Origin: Arenicella chitinivorans
Lineage (GTDB): Bacteria > Pseudomonadota > Gammaproteobacteria > Arenicellales > Arenicellaceae
Assembly (NCBI RefSeq): GCF_014651515.1
Contig: NZ_BMXA01000009.1
Span: forward strand, 1 to 64,000
Length of the DNA: 64,000 bases
Reading direction: 5' to 3'
Shown piece after piece: positions 47,421 to 56,582 of the stretch. Position 1 is the stretch's first letter, and every line of letters begins with the position of its first letter. The notes below the pieces were generated by a model that did not search any database, had not been told where the DNA came from, and saw only the letters and a list, made by a program, of their open reading frames with translations. Position numbers and translations under genes: made by a program.

Positions 47421-47450
47421 AGCCGCCGAAACCCAATGATTTCGACGGCT
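47421..47450 (-). terminator. Rho-independent terminator of the large surface-protein gene
   Basis: AGCCG-C-CGAAA (47421-47431) pairs with TTTCG-A-CGGCT (47440-47450), with one internal mismatch and an 8-base loop. On the minus strand it is followed by TTTTATTGCA. It lies 26 bp after the stop at 47477. Confidence 0.8.
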
Positions 47451-47476
47451 GAATTTAGAACTAAAGGTTATTGCGA

Positions 47477-50400
47477 TTAGATGGGCGTGTTATCCAGCAA
47501 CAATTGGAACAGAATGCTTGGAATTGAATTGCGACGGCGCTGATCTACTTCATCTGGCACGCCATTTCCGTCGACATCGGCATCCGGTGAGTTCGGGTCT
47601 GTTCCAAACTGAAATTCCTGCAGATTGGTAAACCCGTCGTTGTCGTTATCGGCTTGCTGATCGAACGAGTTGAATGGGTCGAGACCATTGGCATTCTCGA
47701 AAGCGTCTGGCATTCCATCACCATCATCGTCGTCATCGCAAACATTGCCAATGTCGTCTGAATCTAAGTCGGCCTGATTCGCGTTCGGCGTGCGAGGACA
47801 GTTATCAACCGCGTTCAAGACGCCATCATTGTCTGTGTCGTCGTCTACCAGCAAGCTCGCATTGGCAGGGCCGCTGTTGCCCGACGAAGAAGTTAGATCT
47901 CCGGAGGTATTAACGAAATTTCCCCCAACTGAGGACGTTACAGCAATCTGTAGCGTACAGATGGCACCATCGGTGACGGTGCCATCGGTCAGGCTGATCG
48001 TACTGCTGCCGGATGTTGCAGTGACTGTGCCGCTACAGGTATTGATAAGATTAGCTGGTGTTGCAATCACTAAGCCTGTCGGCATGACATCGGTAAACGC
48101 GAGTGACGTGGCCGCGACTGGGCTGGCGCCGTTGTCGATCGTGAACACCAAGGTAGATACCTCGTCTGTATTGATCGCACTTGGCGTGAACGCTTTGCTA
48201 AATAACAGCGATGGCGGCACAACAACCAGGTCTTTTGTCGCCGCGTCGGCGGCGTAATCGCCACTCGCCGTTAAGGTGCTTGTTGTGTTCCGATAACTAC
48301 CGGGGAAAGTGGAGACAGGAACCGTTATGGTCACCTCAATTGTACATGTGGATTGCGCAGCAACTGAGGCATCTCGCACTGCTATGTTTGATGCTGCTGT
48401 CACAGACGGAGTGCCGCAGTTGCTTACAATTGCTGTACCGTCGGCAGCTAGCCCGGTCACAACGGCATCCAAGTCATCAGTGAACGCCAAACCGCTGATC
48501 GCCACTGTTTCTCGGTTCTCAATGACAAACGTCAAGGTCGTAGTCTCTCCAGCCTGCGGTGCCGGTGAGCCAAATACTTTAGTAAATCCAATATCTCGTA
48601 CTGTGAGCGTGGCGGTGGCAGTGCCACTATTGCCTAACGACGAGGTGAGATCACCGGATGTATTTAAGTACGTGCCTGCGACAGCAGCCGAAACTTCAAC
48701 TGAGACAGTACAACTTGAACTGGCTGATACCGTGCCACCCGAATAGGTGACTACCGCACCTCCAGCAAGTGCGGTGATCGTTCCACCGGTACAGCTGGTA
48801 GAAACATTCGGCGTTGCAGCGACTACCATGCCTGTCGGCAGGTTATCAGTGAAATCGATGCTGCTCGCGGAAAAGGTACTGCCCGAATTATCGATTGTGA
48901 ATTGAAGCACACTGGGGATCCCAACCGACACAAACTCCGGGGAGAATGTCTTGTTAAAACTCGGTACCAGGGTGACCGTCACGTCGTCTGTGGCTTCTTG
49001 CGCAATCACTAGACCATTCGAGGTTAACGGAGACGTGGTATTTTGAATCTCAACTTCACTCTCTATGAGGGGTAATTGAAAGTCCACTGTAAAACTACAT
49101 GTGCCACCGTTTGCTGCGACAGAGCCACCAGAAAACGCCAGAAAACTCGTTCCTGTCAGGGATGATCCAGGGCCGCATACGTCGATTAACGGCGTATTGG
49201 TTGCCACTAATCCAGTCAAAACATCATTTAGATCATCCGTAAAACTAAGCTGGTTCACCGGGTCAGTAGCGTGGTTATTGGTGATGGTAAATGTCATCGC
49301 CCCAGAACCGCCACTGATGAAAAATGGCTCAGCGAAGCTCTTGCTAAACGTGACATCATAGTCGGTAACGGTAATTCTGGCTGACGCAGGCTCTCCGTTG
49401 ACAGCCAACCCTGACACCGTGCCAGATACGTCTGACGTAGTGTTGGTAAAATTACCCGTTCCAACGAGAGGCGGCACACCAAGATTGATGGTGAGGGTAC
49501 AGCTGCTGTTGGCCAACAATGTACCGTCAGAAACTTCTAGAACCCCGTTCATCGACGTGGCAAAAGAGTAGGGGGCATCTTCACATGTGCTCATGGCCGC
49601 ATCCACACCTTCGAATGTGAAGCCCGGCAAATGTGTGTTGATGTCATCTGAAAAGGCAACTGACTGAACATCTTGAGTTGTACTCAAATTGCTAACCATA
49701 AACTGCATTTGTACAGGTGAATCCAGCTGTACGGTCTGATTAGAAAAAGACTTCTGCAACTGAATAAACGTCGAGTCCACCAATAACAGATCCCGTGCAG
49801 GCAGAGCCGTGACGTTACTCCCATCAATCGTTGCCGTTAACATCGACGTTTGACTCAGATAACTGCCGTTTGGCGTTGCAGCAGGGGTTGAAACAGTCAC
49901 TTCGATGTTGCAACTGCTATCAGGCGCTAGCGTTCCACCCGAAAAAAACAACAGGGTAGTGCCTGACAAGGTACCGCCACACCCATTCGTTTGTGGTGGA
50001 AGCGTAAAAGTCAAACCAGGGATGACGTTGCCTAAAGCGAACCCAAATGACATGTTAGATGCCGCATTGACGTCGTCGTTGTTGGTCACTGTAAAACGCA
50101 GTGTACTGGAGCCTCCGGCGATTACAGGGTCGTCCAAGTAAATCTTGCTGAATACAAGTGGGGAAATCGCAATTGTGGCGCTGGCCGGCGACGATTGTAC
50201 AGATTCTCCATTCAACGTCGCAGAGAGATTTGTGGTGCTGTTGGTATACACACCATGGCTAGTCTCGGGGGGAACATCAAGCGTAACAGCAAAGGTGCAG
50301 CTCTCGCCAATCGTAAGTTCGCCATCGGTTAAGGTCAATACGCCATTAACGTGCGTCAGCGAGGAGCCTTCGCCGCATGCAGGACCTGTGGGCAAGGTTA

Positions 50401-52285
50401 TACCGAGACCGGTTATCCCCAGATTATTTAAATCATCTTCAAAAGTGATGGCCTCCGCATCAGGACCAGATTCACCAGGATGGTTGATCGTATATTCTAA
50501 GGTGGTCGACTCACCGGCAGAGATCGTTTCATCAGTAAATGCTTTCTGCAGCCGTGGTGCAGCCAAGATCTGCATGCTAACAGCTGCTGGCGGCGCACCA
50601 ATGGGATTGGCAGTTAGTACAGATGAAACGTTACTGTAAATACCCGTCGGGGTTGATAACGGAATATTGAAATTAAGAACGATTTCGCAGCTTTCTCCCG
50701 ACGCAAGACTCGCATTGGAGACATTGAGGTTCGAAACTCCACTTACTTCGTTGAAAAAAATCACAGAACTTGCCCCGCAGTCCCCACTCTGGGGTATCGG
50801 CGCCACCCGGTTGGAAGTAATACTTGGAAGGAAAGCACCAACCGCATCGGTAAACGAGATGTCGGTGAGGGGATTATTCGGGTCTGTATTGGTGATTTTA
50901 TAAACTAAGCTATTCGAATCGCCTGGTATTACCTGTGTTTGAGTGAGGCTCTTAGTAAACAAAGGCGCATACTGTACTTGCAGCGTGTCTGTGGCGATAT
51001 TCCCTACCACAGCACTACCATCTAACTGCGCACTTACTGGGCTGGTTGCGACACTGTAACTACCAGGGGTCGCATTCGAGGGCGAGGTGAACTGTGCAGT
51101 TATTCGGCAATTCGCAGTGGCTGCGACGGAGACAGCTGATAGAGATAGGGTACTGCTTCCTGCCCCAGACACGATACCGCCACAGGTGTTGGATACCACG
51201 TTATCAAACACGATGCCGGCGATTCCAGGTGCTACGTTCAGGTCAGAGCTAAATGCGACGTCGATGGCTGCGGTGTTTCGCGTAGTGTTACGAATGACGT
51301 ATTCGACAACACCACTAGCGCCGGGAGCAAGTGGGTCGTCCAGAAACTGTACGGTTAATGAAACTGGCGTGATACTGACTTCGAGGATATTAACCGCCAT
51401 ACCGACTGCGTTATTAACACCACCACCTAAGGTTGTCACGAGCAAATCATCAGACACATTCAAGTAAGTTCCAGGGCTGGTGACAAGTACGTCAATCGCG
51501 ATCTCGCAAGTCTCCCCGCTCTCAAGAAATGGTGGTTGAACTGAAGCCGTAGTGCTGTAAGAAAATGTGTTACTGCCTGGTGTTGCGGACACAAATGGGC
51601 TGACTCCCTGACAGGTCGTCGCTAAATTGCTTGGTGAGGCGATCACCATACCATCCGGCAATGTATCTCTTAAGTTGATGGCGGCAACATCTTCGATACC
51701 GTTTAAATTGTCTATTAGAAATGTCAGGCGGGACTTCGTCTCCGCAGCAAGTGGCACGGAGGCGGGCGAAAAATATTTGGAAAATGACGGGAGTTGATCA
51801 CTGATTGATAAACCAACTGATTGAGACATGGAAAATCCAGCACTGGTACTGACTGTGGTCTCTGGAAGGGTGTATTGGCCAGGGATTCCAGAAATGTAAA
51901 CTTCAAATGTGCAGGTTCCGTTGGCGCCAAGCTGATAATCGACAGCGGAAAACTGATTACCACCAGGGGACGCACTCAGACTCGATGACTGGGTGGCAGC
52001 ACACGAAGTCTCCATCACCACAGGAGCACTGATCACAACACCTGCCGGGAAAGAATCTGTAAAACCAATCTCGGTGATTGGTGTTGCAGTGTTATTGATG
52101 ACCGTATAATTAACGGTGGTAATTCCGTTCGCGCTGGGAGTCGTATTAGAAACCTGTTTGTTAAAGGTAACCGGGGTTTGCGCAAATACAGCCCCGCTCC
52201 AAAGTAGTGTGGATAAAACAGCGAAAAACGTTAATGCGTTAACGTTAAGAATCCTACTCACACGTCGACTTGATGTGCATTTCAT
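47477..52285 (-). CDS. Giant DUF11/DUF7933-type repeat surface protein
   Basis: This 1602-aa exported protein has a signal peptide ending SGAVFA-QT. About eleven ~130-residue repeats follow, each with the pattern F.K.F....I..G....L.FTI.N...........FTD.LP.GL..., a cysteine pair and GTC.F.V, as in DUF11/DUF7933 beta-sandwich repeats. After residue ~1480 come thrombospondin type 3 repeats (DNCPRTPNANQADLDSDD) and the C-terminus RRRNSIPSILFQLLLDNTPI. That end closely parallels the end of the CSLREA proteins at 4454 and 9610. The ATG at 52285 has AGGGGA six bases upstream and is preferred to the ATG at 52312. A filamentous or adhesive surface role is likely, unproven. Confidence 0.82.
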   Translation of the reverse strand: MKCTSSRRVSRILNVNALTFFAVLSTLLWSGAVFAQTPVTFNKQVSNTTPSANGITTVNYTVINNTATPITEIGFTDSFPAGVVISAPVVMETSCAATQSSSLSASPGGNQFSAVDYQLGANGTCTFEVYISGIPGQYTLPETTVSTSAGFSMSQSVGLSISDQLPSFSKYFSPASVPLAAETKSRLTFLIDNLNGIEDVAAINLRDTLPDGMVIASPSNLATTCQGVSPFVSATPGSNTFSYSTTASVQPPFLESGETCEIAIDVLVTSPGTYLNVSDDLLVTTLGGGVNNAVGMAVNILEVSITPVSLTVQFLDDPLAPGASGVVEYVIRNTTRNTAAIDVAFSSDLNVAPGIAGIVFDNVVSNTCGGIVSGAGSSTLSLSAVSVAATANCRITAQFTSPSNATPGSYSVATSPVSAQLDGSAVVGNIATDTLQVQYAPLFTKSLTQTQVIPGDSNSLVYKITNTDPNNPLTDISFTDAVGAFLPSITSNRVAPIPQSGDCGASSVIFFNEVSGVSNLNVSNASLASGESCEIVLNFNIPLSTPTGIYSNVSSVLTANPIGAPPAAVSMQILAAPRLQKAFTDETISAGESTTLEYTINHPGESGPDAEAITFEDDLNNLGITGLGITLPTGPACGEGSSLTHVNGVLTLTDGELTIGESCTFAVTLDVPPETSHGVYTNSTTNLSATLNGESVQSSPASATIAISPLVFSKIYLDDPVIAGGSSTLRFTVTNNDDVNAASNMSFGFALGNVIPGLTFTLPPQTNGCGGTLSGTTLLFFSGGTLAPDSSCNIEVTVSTPAATPNGSYLSQTSMLTATIDGSNVTALPARDLLLVDSTFIQLQKSFSNQTVQLDSPVQMQFMVSNLSTTQDVQSVAFSDDINTHLPGFTFEGVDAAMSTCEDAPYSFATSMNGVLEVSDGTLLANSSCTLTINLGVPPLVGTGNFTNTTSDVSGTVSGLAVNGEPASARITVTDYDVTFSKSFAEPFFISGGSGAMTFTITNNHATDPVNQLSFTDDLNDVLTGLVATNTPLIDVCGPGSSLTGTSFLAFSGGSVAANGGTCSFTVDFQLPLIESEVEIQNTTSPLTSNGLVIAQEATDDVTVTLVPSFNKTFSPEFVSVGIPSVLQFTIDNSGSTFSASSIDFTDNLPTGMVVAATPNVSTSCTGGTITALAGGAVVTYSGGTVSASSSCTVSVEVSAAVAGTYLNTSGDLTSSLGNSGTATATLTVRDIGFTKVFGSPAPQAGETTTLTFVIENRETVAISGLAFTDDLDAVVTGLAADGTAIVSNCGTPSVTAASNIAVRDASVAAQSTCTIEVTITVPVSTFPGSYRNTTSTLTASGDYAADAATKDLVVVPPSLLFSKAFTPSAINTDEVSTLVFTIDNGASPVAATSLAFTDVMPTGLVIATPANLINTCSGTVTATSGSSTISLTDGTVTDGAICTLQIAVTSSVGGNFVNTSGDLTSSSGNSGPANASLLVDDDTDNDGVLNAVDNCPRTPNANQADLDSDDIGNVCDDDDDGDGMPDAFENANGLDPFNSFDQQADNDNDGFTNLQEFQFGTDPNSPDADVDGNGVPDEVDQRRRNSIPSILFQLLLDNTPI

Positions 52286-52519
52286 TGCGGTCCCCTGAGA
52301 CTTGTTTTTCATTGTCCGGCGATTTTTATTATTAACCTGACATTTCTAGTTTGTCCCCGAACACTCGGAATTCAGGGGAGTGACTACAACTATATGTCTG
52401 ACCCGATACTATTTTTATTTTAGCACTGATTTTTTACTACTGGCCTTTAGTCTGAAAAAAAAACGCGAATCTCTAAGAATGTGGCAATCAAAAACGAGCG
52501 ATGTCAATGGACGCATGTA

Positions 52520-54508
52520 CTATAGTGAGTCGAGGAATCGTAGGTGGTTCGCGTATCGACCAATGATGTCCATACGAATTTGAGCCTTAGTCCAACCCAT
52601 GACACAGTAGCCTTGGCCGCCCTCGCTTAGGTGGACTTCGGCCTGAACCATACTCTCAATCGAATTCAGTTCTGAATCAGAGTTGGTTTTTTGTCCACTG
52701 GAATTCACTTCGGCGCAGATCACGCGATAAACAAAGTTCACCTGGTTACTTTGGAGTACAACGAGCGAGATCTCGCCGCTTTCACTTATCTGATCCTTGA
52801 TCTGGCATTCAACGCCGTGTGATTGAACTTCGTGTGCAAAGTCATTCATCGCCGGTTTAACATTGGCTTTGAGGAATCGTTTTACGTCGCTAGGCTCCGG
52901 AAAACTCAACAAACCGTTGATCTGATCACGCCAATCTTCGGTCTGCGCTTGCATAATCCCAGGCGGTAAGTTTACTTCGACCTCTCGTTTTGAAACATCG
53001 GCTCTCAATGCTTTGAAAAAACCATAAATAGCCCATAGTAGCGCTGCTGAGAAGGGGAGTGCCCCAGCAATTGAGGCTGTTTGCAAAGCCGAGAGCCCAC
53101 CAGCATACAACAGTACGGTCGTCACTAATGCGATTGCAATAGTCCATAGCACACGCTGCGGGATCGCGGTATTGGTGGCACCTTTTGAGGACAACATGTT
53201 CAAAACCAACGCACCGCTGTCTGCTGATGTCACAAAGAATACCACCACCATCAGCAATGAAATTCCTGACAGTAGTGACGACATAGGCAGGCTCTCAAGA
53301 AAATTGAACAAAGCGACCGCTTGATCTTGCTGTACGATTTCACCAAGGTTAGCCATCTCACCGGTACTTATCAGGTCGATCGCGCTGTTTCCGAATGCGC
53401 TCATCCAAAAGAGGTTGAAGACGCAAGGAACCAACATGGCACCAAACACAAACTCCCGAATTGTTCGCCCCTTCGAAATACGAGCAATAAAAATGCCGAC
53501 AAAAGGCGCCCACGAGAGCCACCAGCCCCAATAGAGAATTGTCCAACCACCGAGCCAGTCAGTTGGATCATAAGCGTATAGGTTGAACGTTTTGGATACA
53601 ATCTCTGACAAATAATCGCCAATGTTTTGCATAAACGTTTGAAAAATCAGAATTGTTGGGCCTGCGAGCACCACGCCTATGAGAAGCAATGCAGCGAGCG
53701 TCATATTGAACTCAGACAGACGCTTGATCCCTGCATCCAGACCCATGATGACAGACACGGTTGCCAGCGCCATTGTGCCAATAATGAGTAAGACTTGTAC
53801 CTGCGGACTGATCGGTACACCGAACAAATGTCCCAAGCCTGAGTTTATTTGGATGACGCCCAGGCCTAGACTCGTTGCGATACCGCAGATTGTTCCTAAA
53901 ATCGCAAAGACATCAACTGCGGTACCCCAAGGTCCATAGATGCGCTCGCCGATTAATGGGTAGAGTGCTGATCGCAAGGTAAGCGGCAAACCGTGCCGGT
54001 GTGCAAAATAGCCTAATATCAGCGCCACAATTGCGTAAATTGACCAGGCGTGTAAGCCCCAGTGGAAAAAAGTCAGGCGCATGGCTTCGCGTGCGGCTTC
54101 TATGGTTGCACCGTCGCCTTTGGGCGGAGACATAAAGTGCATCACCGGCTCGGCCACACCGTAAAACATTAAGCCAATCCCCATGCCGGCGGAGAACAAC
54201 ATTGCAAACCAAGACAGGTTGGAGTATTCGGGCTCGGAGTGATCTAACCCTAACTTAATATCGCCGGCTCGGGAAAACCCGAGAAACGTCACGCACACCA
54301 AAATAATGGCCGCCACCAATACATAGTACCAACTCGCATACTGAACGATTCCGGCCTGCAAACTGGCGAATAGCTTGCCGCTGTGTTCTGGATTTAGCCC
54401 GGCGTAGCCAACTAAACAACCAAGCATCGCCAGGGAGATAGTAAAGACTGGCTTGTCGACCGATAAGCCCAGTAGGGTGTTTTTGTGACTTGATTCTTTG
54501 TTATTCAT
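52520..54508 (-). CDS. BCCT-family osmolyte transporter
   Basis: This 662-aa betaine/choline/carnitine-type carrier has twelve predicted helices. The glycine-rich TM3 motif is FSAGMGIGLMFYGVAEP, the BetP-like GMGIG form rather than the GMGID of choline-specific BetT. The family signature is WTILYWGWWLSWAPFVGIF with ARISKGRTIREFVFG. The long C-terminal cytoplasmic domain (about residues 500-662), ending GYCVMGWTKAQIRMDIIGRY, is like that of BetT/BetS proteins that sense osmotic state. It starts 21 bp after the TPR-sulfotransferase gene and probably shares its transcript. Confidence 0.9.
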   Translation of the reverse strand: MNNKESSHKNTLLGLSVDKPVFTISLAMLGCLVGYAGLNPEHSGKLFASLQAGIVQYASWYYVLVAAIILVCVTFLGFSRAGDIKLGLDHSEPEYSNLSWFAMLFSAGMGIGLMFYGVAEPVMHFMSPPKGDGATIEAAREAMRLTFFHWGLHAWSIYAIVALILGYFAHRHGLPLTLRSALYPLIGERIYGPWGTAVDVFAILGTICGIATSLGLGVIQINSGLGHLFGVPISPQVQVLLIIGTMALATVSVIMGLDAGIKRLSEFNMTLAALLLIGVVLAGPTILIFQTFMQNIGDYLSEIVSKTFNLYAYDPTDWLGGWTILYWGWWLSWAPFVGIFIARISKGRTIREFVFGAMLVPCVFNLFWMSAFGNSAIDLISTGEMANLGEIVQQDQAVALFNFLESLPMSSLLSGISLLMVVVFFVTSADSGALVLNMLSSKGATNTAIPQRVLWTIAIALVTTVLLYAGGLSALQTASIAGALPFSAALLWAIYGFFKALRADVSKREVEVNLPPGIMQAQTEDWRDQINGLLSFPEPSDVKRFLKANVKPAMNDFAHEVQSHGVECQIKDQISESGEISLVVLQSNQVNFVYRVICAEVNSSGQKTNSDSELNSIESMVQAEVHLSEGGQGYCVMGWTKAQIRMDIIGRYANHLRFLDSL

Positions 54509-54529
54509 CTTGCGGTATTTATCAACTGT

Positions 54530-56506
54530 CTACGTGTTTTCGAGTGCGTGAACCAAAGGATCTAGCCAAGGCGCATAGTGCCGCCATTGGTCAAGGCCAT
54601 CAGTGTTAATGGGGCGACGTACTTGTTCTGAACTGGCTGTGCGTACAGCACGTTGAGTAGCATGAAAGTCCAAACAGGCGGTTTCAAAAGGGAGACCACA
54701 ATAGTGCAGGATACGACGTACTTGGCCTTCGAGATCGTTAACCACGTCTTCGTATTGCACATGCAATATTGAATCCGGAAATACCCGTCGCCAATGCGTC
54801 ATCAGTTCCTCATAGTCACGGTAATAGCGGCCGATGTCGTGCAAACTGTAGCTAAATTCTTGGCCTTCAGCGAATAATTGTTTAAAACCGCTGAAGCAAC
54901 ACGCCATGGGGTCTCGACGAGCATCAATAATTTTGGCATTGGGCAGAATGGCTTTGATTAGTCCAATATGACGAAAATTATTTGGCATCTTGTCGATGAA
55001 GTAGTGCGCGCCCGCTCGGTGTACCCGCGTGTCGTCTAAGTACTGTTGACCAAAAGCGACCCGTTGCTCCTCGGTCAGTGTTGCGAGCACAGCGGGGTAG
55101 TGCGATTCGTTGCTTAGTCTGTCCCCACGTCGCAGGCTGTGCGCAAGAGCCAGTATATTAGGAAGCTCAAGCGTGCCATCCACTTGGCTATGTGATGACA
55201 GAATTTGTTCTAACAAGGTGGACCCTGAACGTGGCAACCCAACGATAAAAATGGGGTCTGCTGCCGGACATCCGCCGCGGGCAATACGGTCAGCATAGCT
55301 TGCATTGCAAACATGTTGTATCGCACGAAACTCGTCTGCCATTTGCTGTGCATCATAACGGCTTTGAAGTCGTTTTAGTTCATTGCCTTTTGCGTAGTGC
55401 CTAAATGAGGCTTCGTATTCATCGCGATCTTCATGGGCTTTGCCCAGTGCAAAATGCAGATAAATCTGATCTGCCGAAACCAACAATGGATCGGATTGTA
55501 ATGATTGCATGGCGTTGAAGTCATCGCGCGTGAACCGCACGGTCTTCAAATTAGCCAGAGAGTACCAAGCCTCGCAATGGCGTGAATTGGCGGCGAGTGC
55601 ACGTCGGTAGTTGTCTACCGCCGCAGCTTGATTACCCATGGTTTTGAATGCATGACCTTGAGACGTCAGGGTGGCGGGTTCGTCGGGTAGCGCTTGCAAC
55701 ACGCGATCAAAGTTTTCGATTGCGGTCGGGTAATCACCAACCTGCATGCTTTCGATGGCAAACAATGAACGAAACTGCGGATTACTCGGGAATCGCTCCG
55801 TTAGGGAACGTGCTTGCTCTAAGGCGCGTTGGTGTTTTTGACGTTTGCGTAGAACCTGAATGTAATCAACGGTGACCTCGACATGACCTTGATCCAATTG
55901 CAATGCGCTTTCAAGTAAGAATTCCGCGTCTTCCAATATCCCGAGTCGAACACCAATGTCCGCTAATTGGCGCATGCCTTCGACGTGCGTTGGGTTTGTC
56001 TGTAAAAACCGACGGCATAATTGCTCCGCTTTGAGCAATTTACCTTGCGCACGCAATTCGATTACGTGCAGTAACGGTGTCGGCAATGCGGCAATTCTTT
56101 TGGTTTGTAGGGCTACCGATTCAGCCTGGGCGTTGAGCTTTAGTTGTGCTAATAACTTGATTTGTGCGCGCCAGCTCGGGATGAGTGCCGGATTTAGTTG
56201 CGTCGCGCGGGCGTACGCTTCCAGCGCTCGCCGCGGTTCCCCTACGGCGACCAATAAGTGCCCTTGTTCCTGCATGCCGCGACTATGGTCCGGCGACAAT
56301 CGCTTCAAGGAGCCGAGCGATTCAAGCGCGGCATCATAATTTGCGAGGTAACGACAGCATACCGCGGTCAGATAGTGTAATTCGGGATCATCAGGCGATT
56401 CCTCCAAAAGTGCTGCAAGTGAGGCTCGTGCGGCTTCGAATTCGCCTGCACGCATATGCACTTCAATGTCGCTGAGCTTGGAGCTTTTGGTATTGAGCGT
56501 ATTCAA
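54530..56506 (-). CDS. TPR-repeat sulfotransferase-family protein
   Basis: This 658-aa protein has an N-terminal array of about ten TPR repeats (residues ~20-390; for example PDDPELHYLTAVCCRYLANY and ALEAYARATQLNPALIPSW). A C-terminal sulfotransferase domain with the 5'-phosphosulfate loop PIFIVGLPRSGSTLLEQILS (about 418-437) and the conserved YEDVVNDLEGQVRRIL follows. Such proteins transfer sulfate from PAPS or are inactive relatives, and often accompany TonB receptors. The frame opens with a TTG at 56506; the first ATG is at residue 18 (VHMRAGEF), and the start is not certain. It follows the TonB receptor by 76 bp with a hairpin between. Confidence 0.87.
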   Translation of the reverse strand: MNTLNTKSSKLSDIEVHMRAGEFEAARASLAALLEESPDDPELHYLTAVCCRYLANYDAALESLGSLKRLSPDHSRGMQEQGHLLVAVGEPRRALEAYARATQLNPALIPSWRAQIKLLAQLKLNAQAESVALQTKRIAALPTPLLHVIELRAQGKLLKAEQLCRRFLQTNPTHVEGMRQLADIGVRLGILEDAEFLLESALQLDQGHVEVTVDYIQVLRKRQKHQRALEQARSLTERFPSNPQFRSLFAIESMQVGDYPTAIENFDRVLQALPDEPATLTSQGHAFKTMGNQAAAVDNYRRALAANSRHCEAWYSLANLKTVRFTRDDFNAMQSLQSDPLLVSADQIYLHFALGKAHEDRDEYEASFRHYAKGNELKRLQSRYDAQQMADEFRAIQHVCNASYADRIARGGCPAADPIFIVGLPRSGSTLLEQILSSHSQVDGTLELPNILALAHSLRRGDRLSNESHYPAVLATLTEEQRVAFGQQYLDDTRVHRAGAHYFIDKMPNNFRHIGLIKAILPNAKIIDARRDPMACCFSGFKQLFAEGQEFSYSLHDIGRYYRDYEELMTHWRRVFPDSILHVQYEDVVNDLEGQVRRILHYCGLPFETACLDFHATQRAVRTASSEQVRRPINTDGLDQWRHYAPWLDPLVHALENT

Positions 56507-56526
56507 TGCGGAGTACTCAAAATAGA

Positions 56527-56551
56527 GAATGCCCCAAAACTCGGGGCATTC
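56527..56551 (-). terminator. Hairpin between TonB receptor and sulfotransferase genes
   Basis: GAATGCCCC (56527-56535) pairs perfectly with GGGGCATTC (56543-56551) across a 7-base loop. On the minus strand TCTATTTTGAG follows. It can terminate the receptor transcript fully or in part before the sulfotransferase and BCCT genes. Confidence 0.7.
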
Positions 56552-56582
56552 TAATCAATTTGGCTGTCAGTTTGTTATTAGT

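Noticed and set aside
47790-48257. Plus-strand frames through the DUF7933-type gene (also 48309-48746, 50145-50639)
   Set aside because: They are antisense shadows of a 1602-aa gene with signal peptide, repeats and its own terminator.
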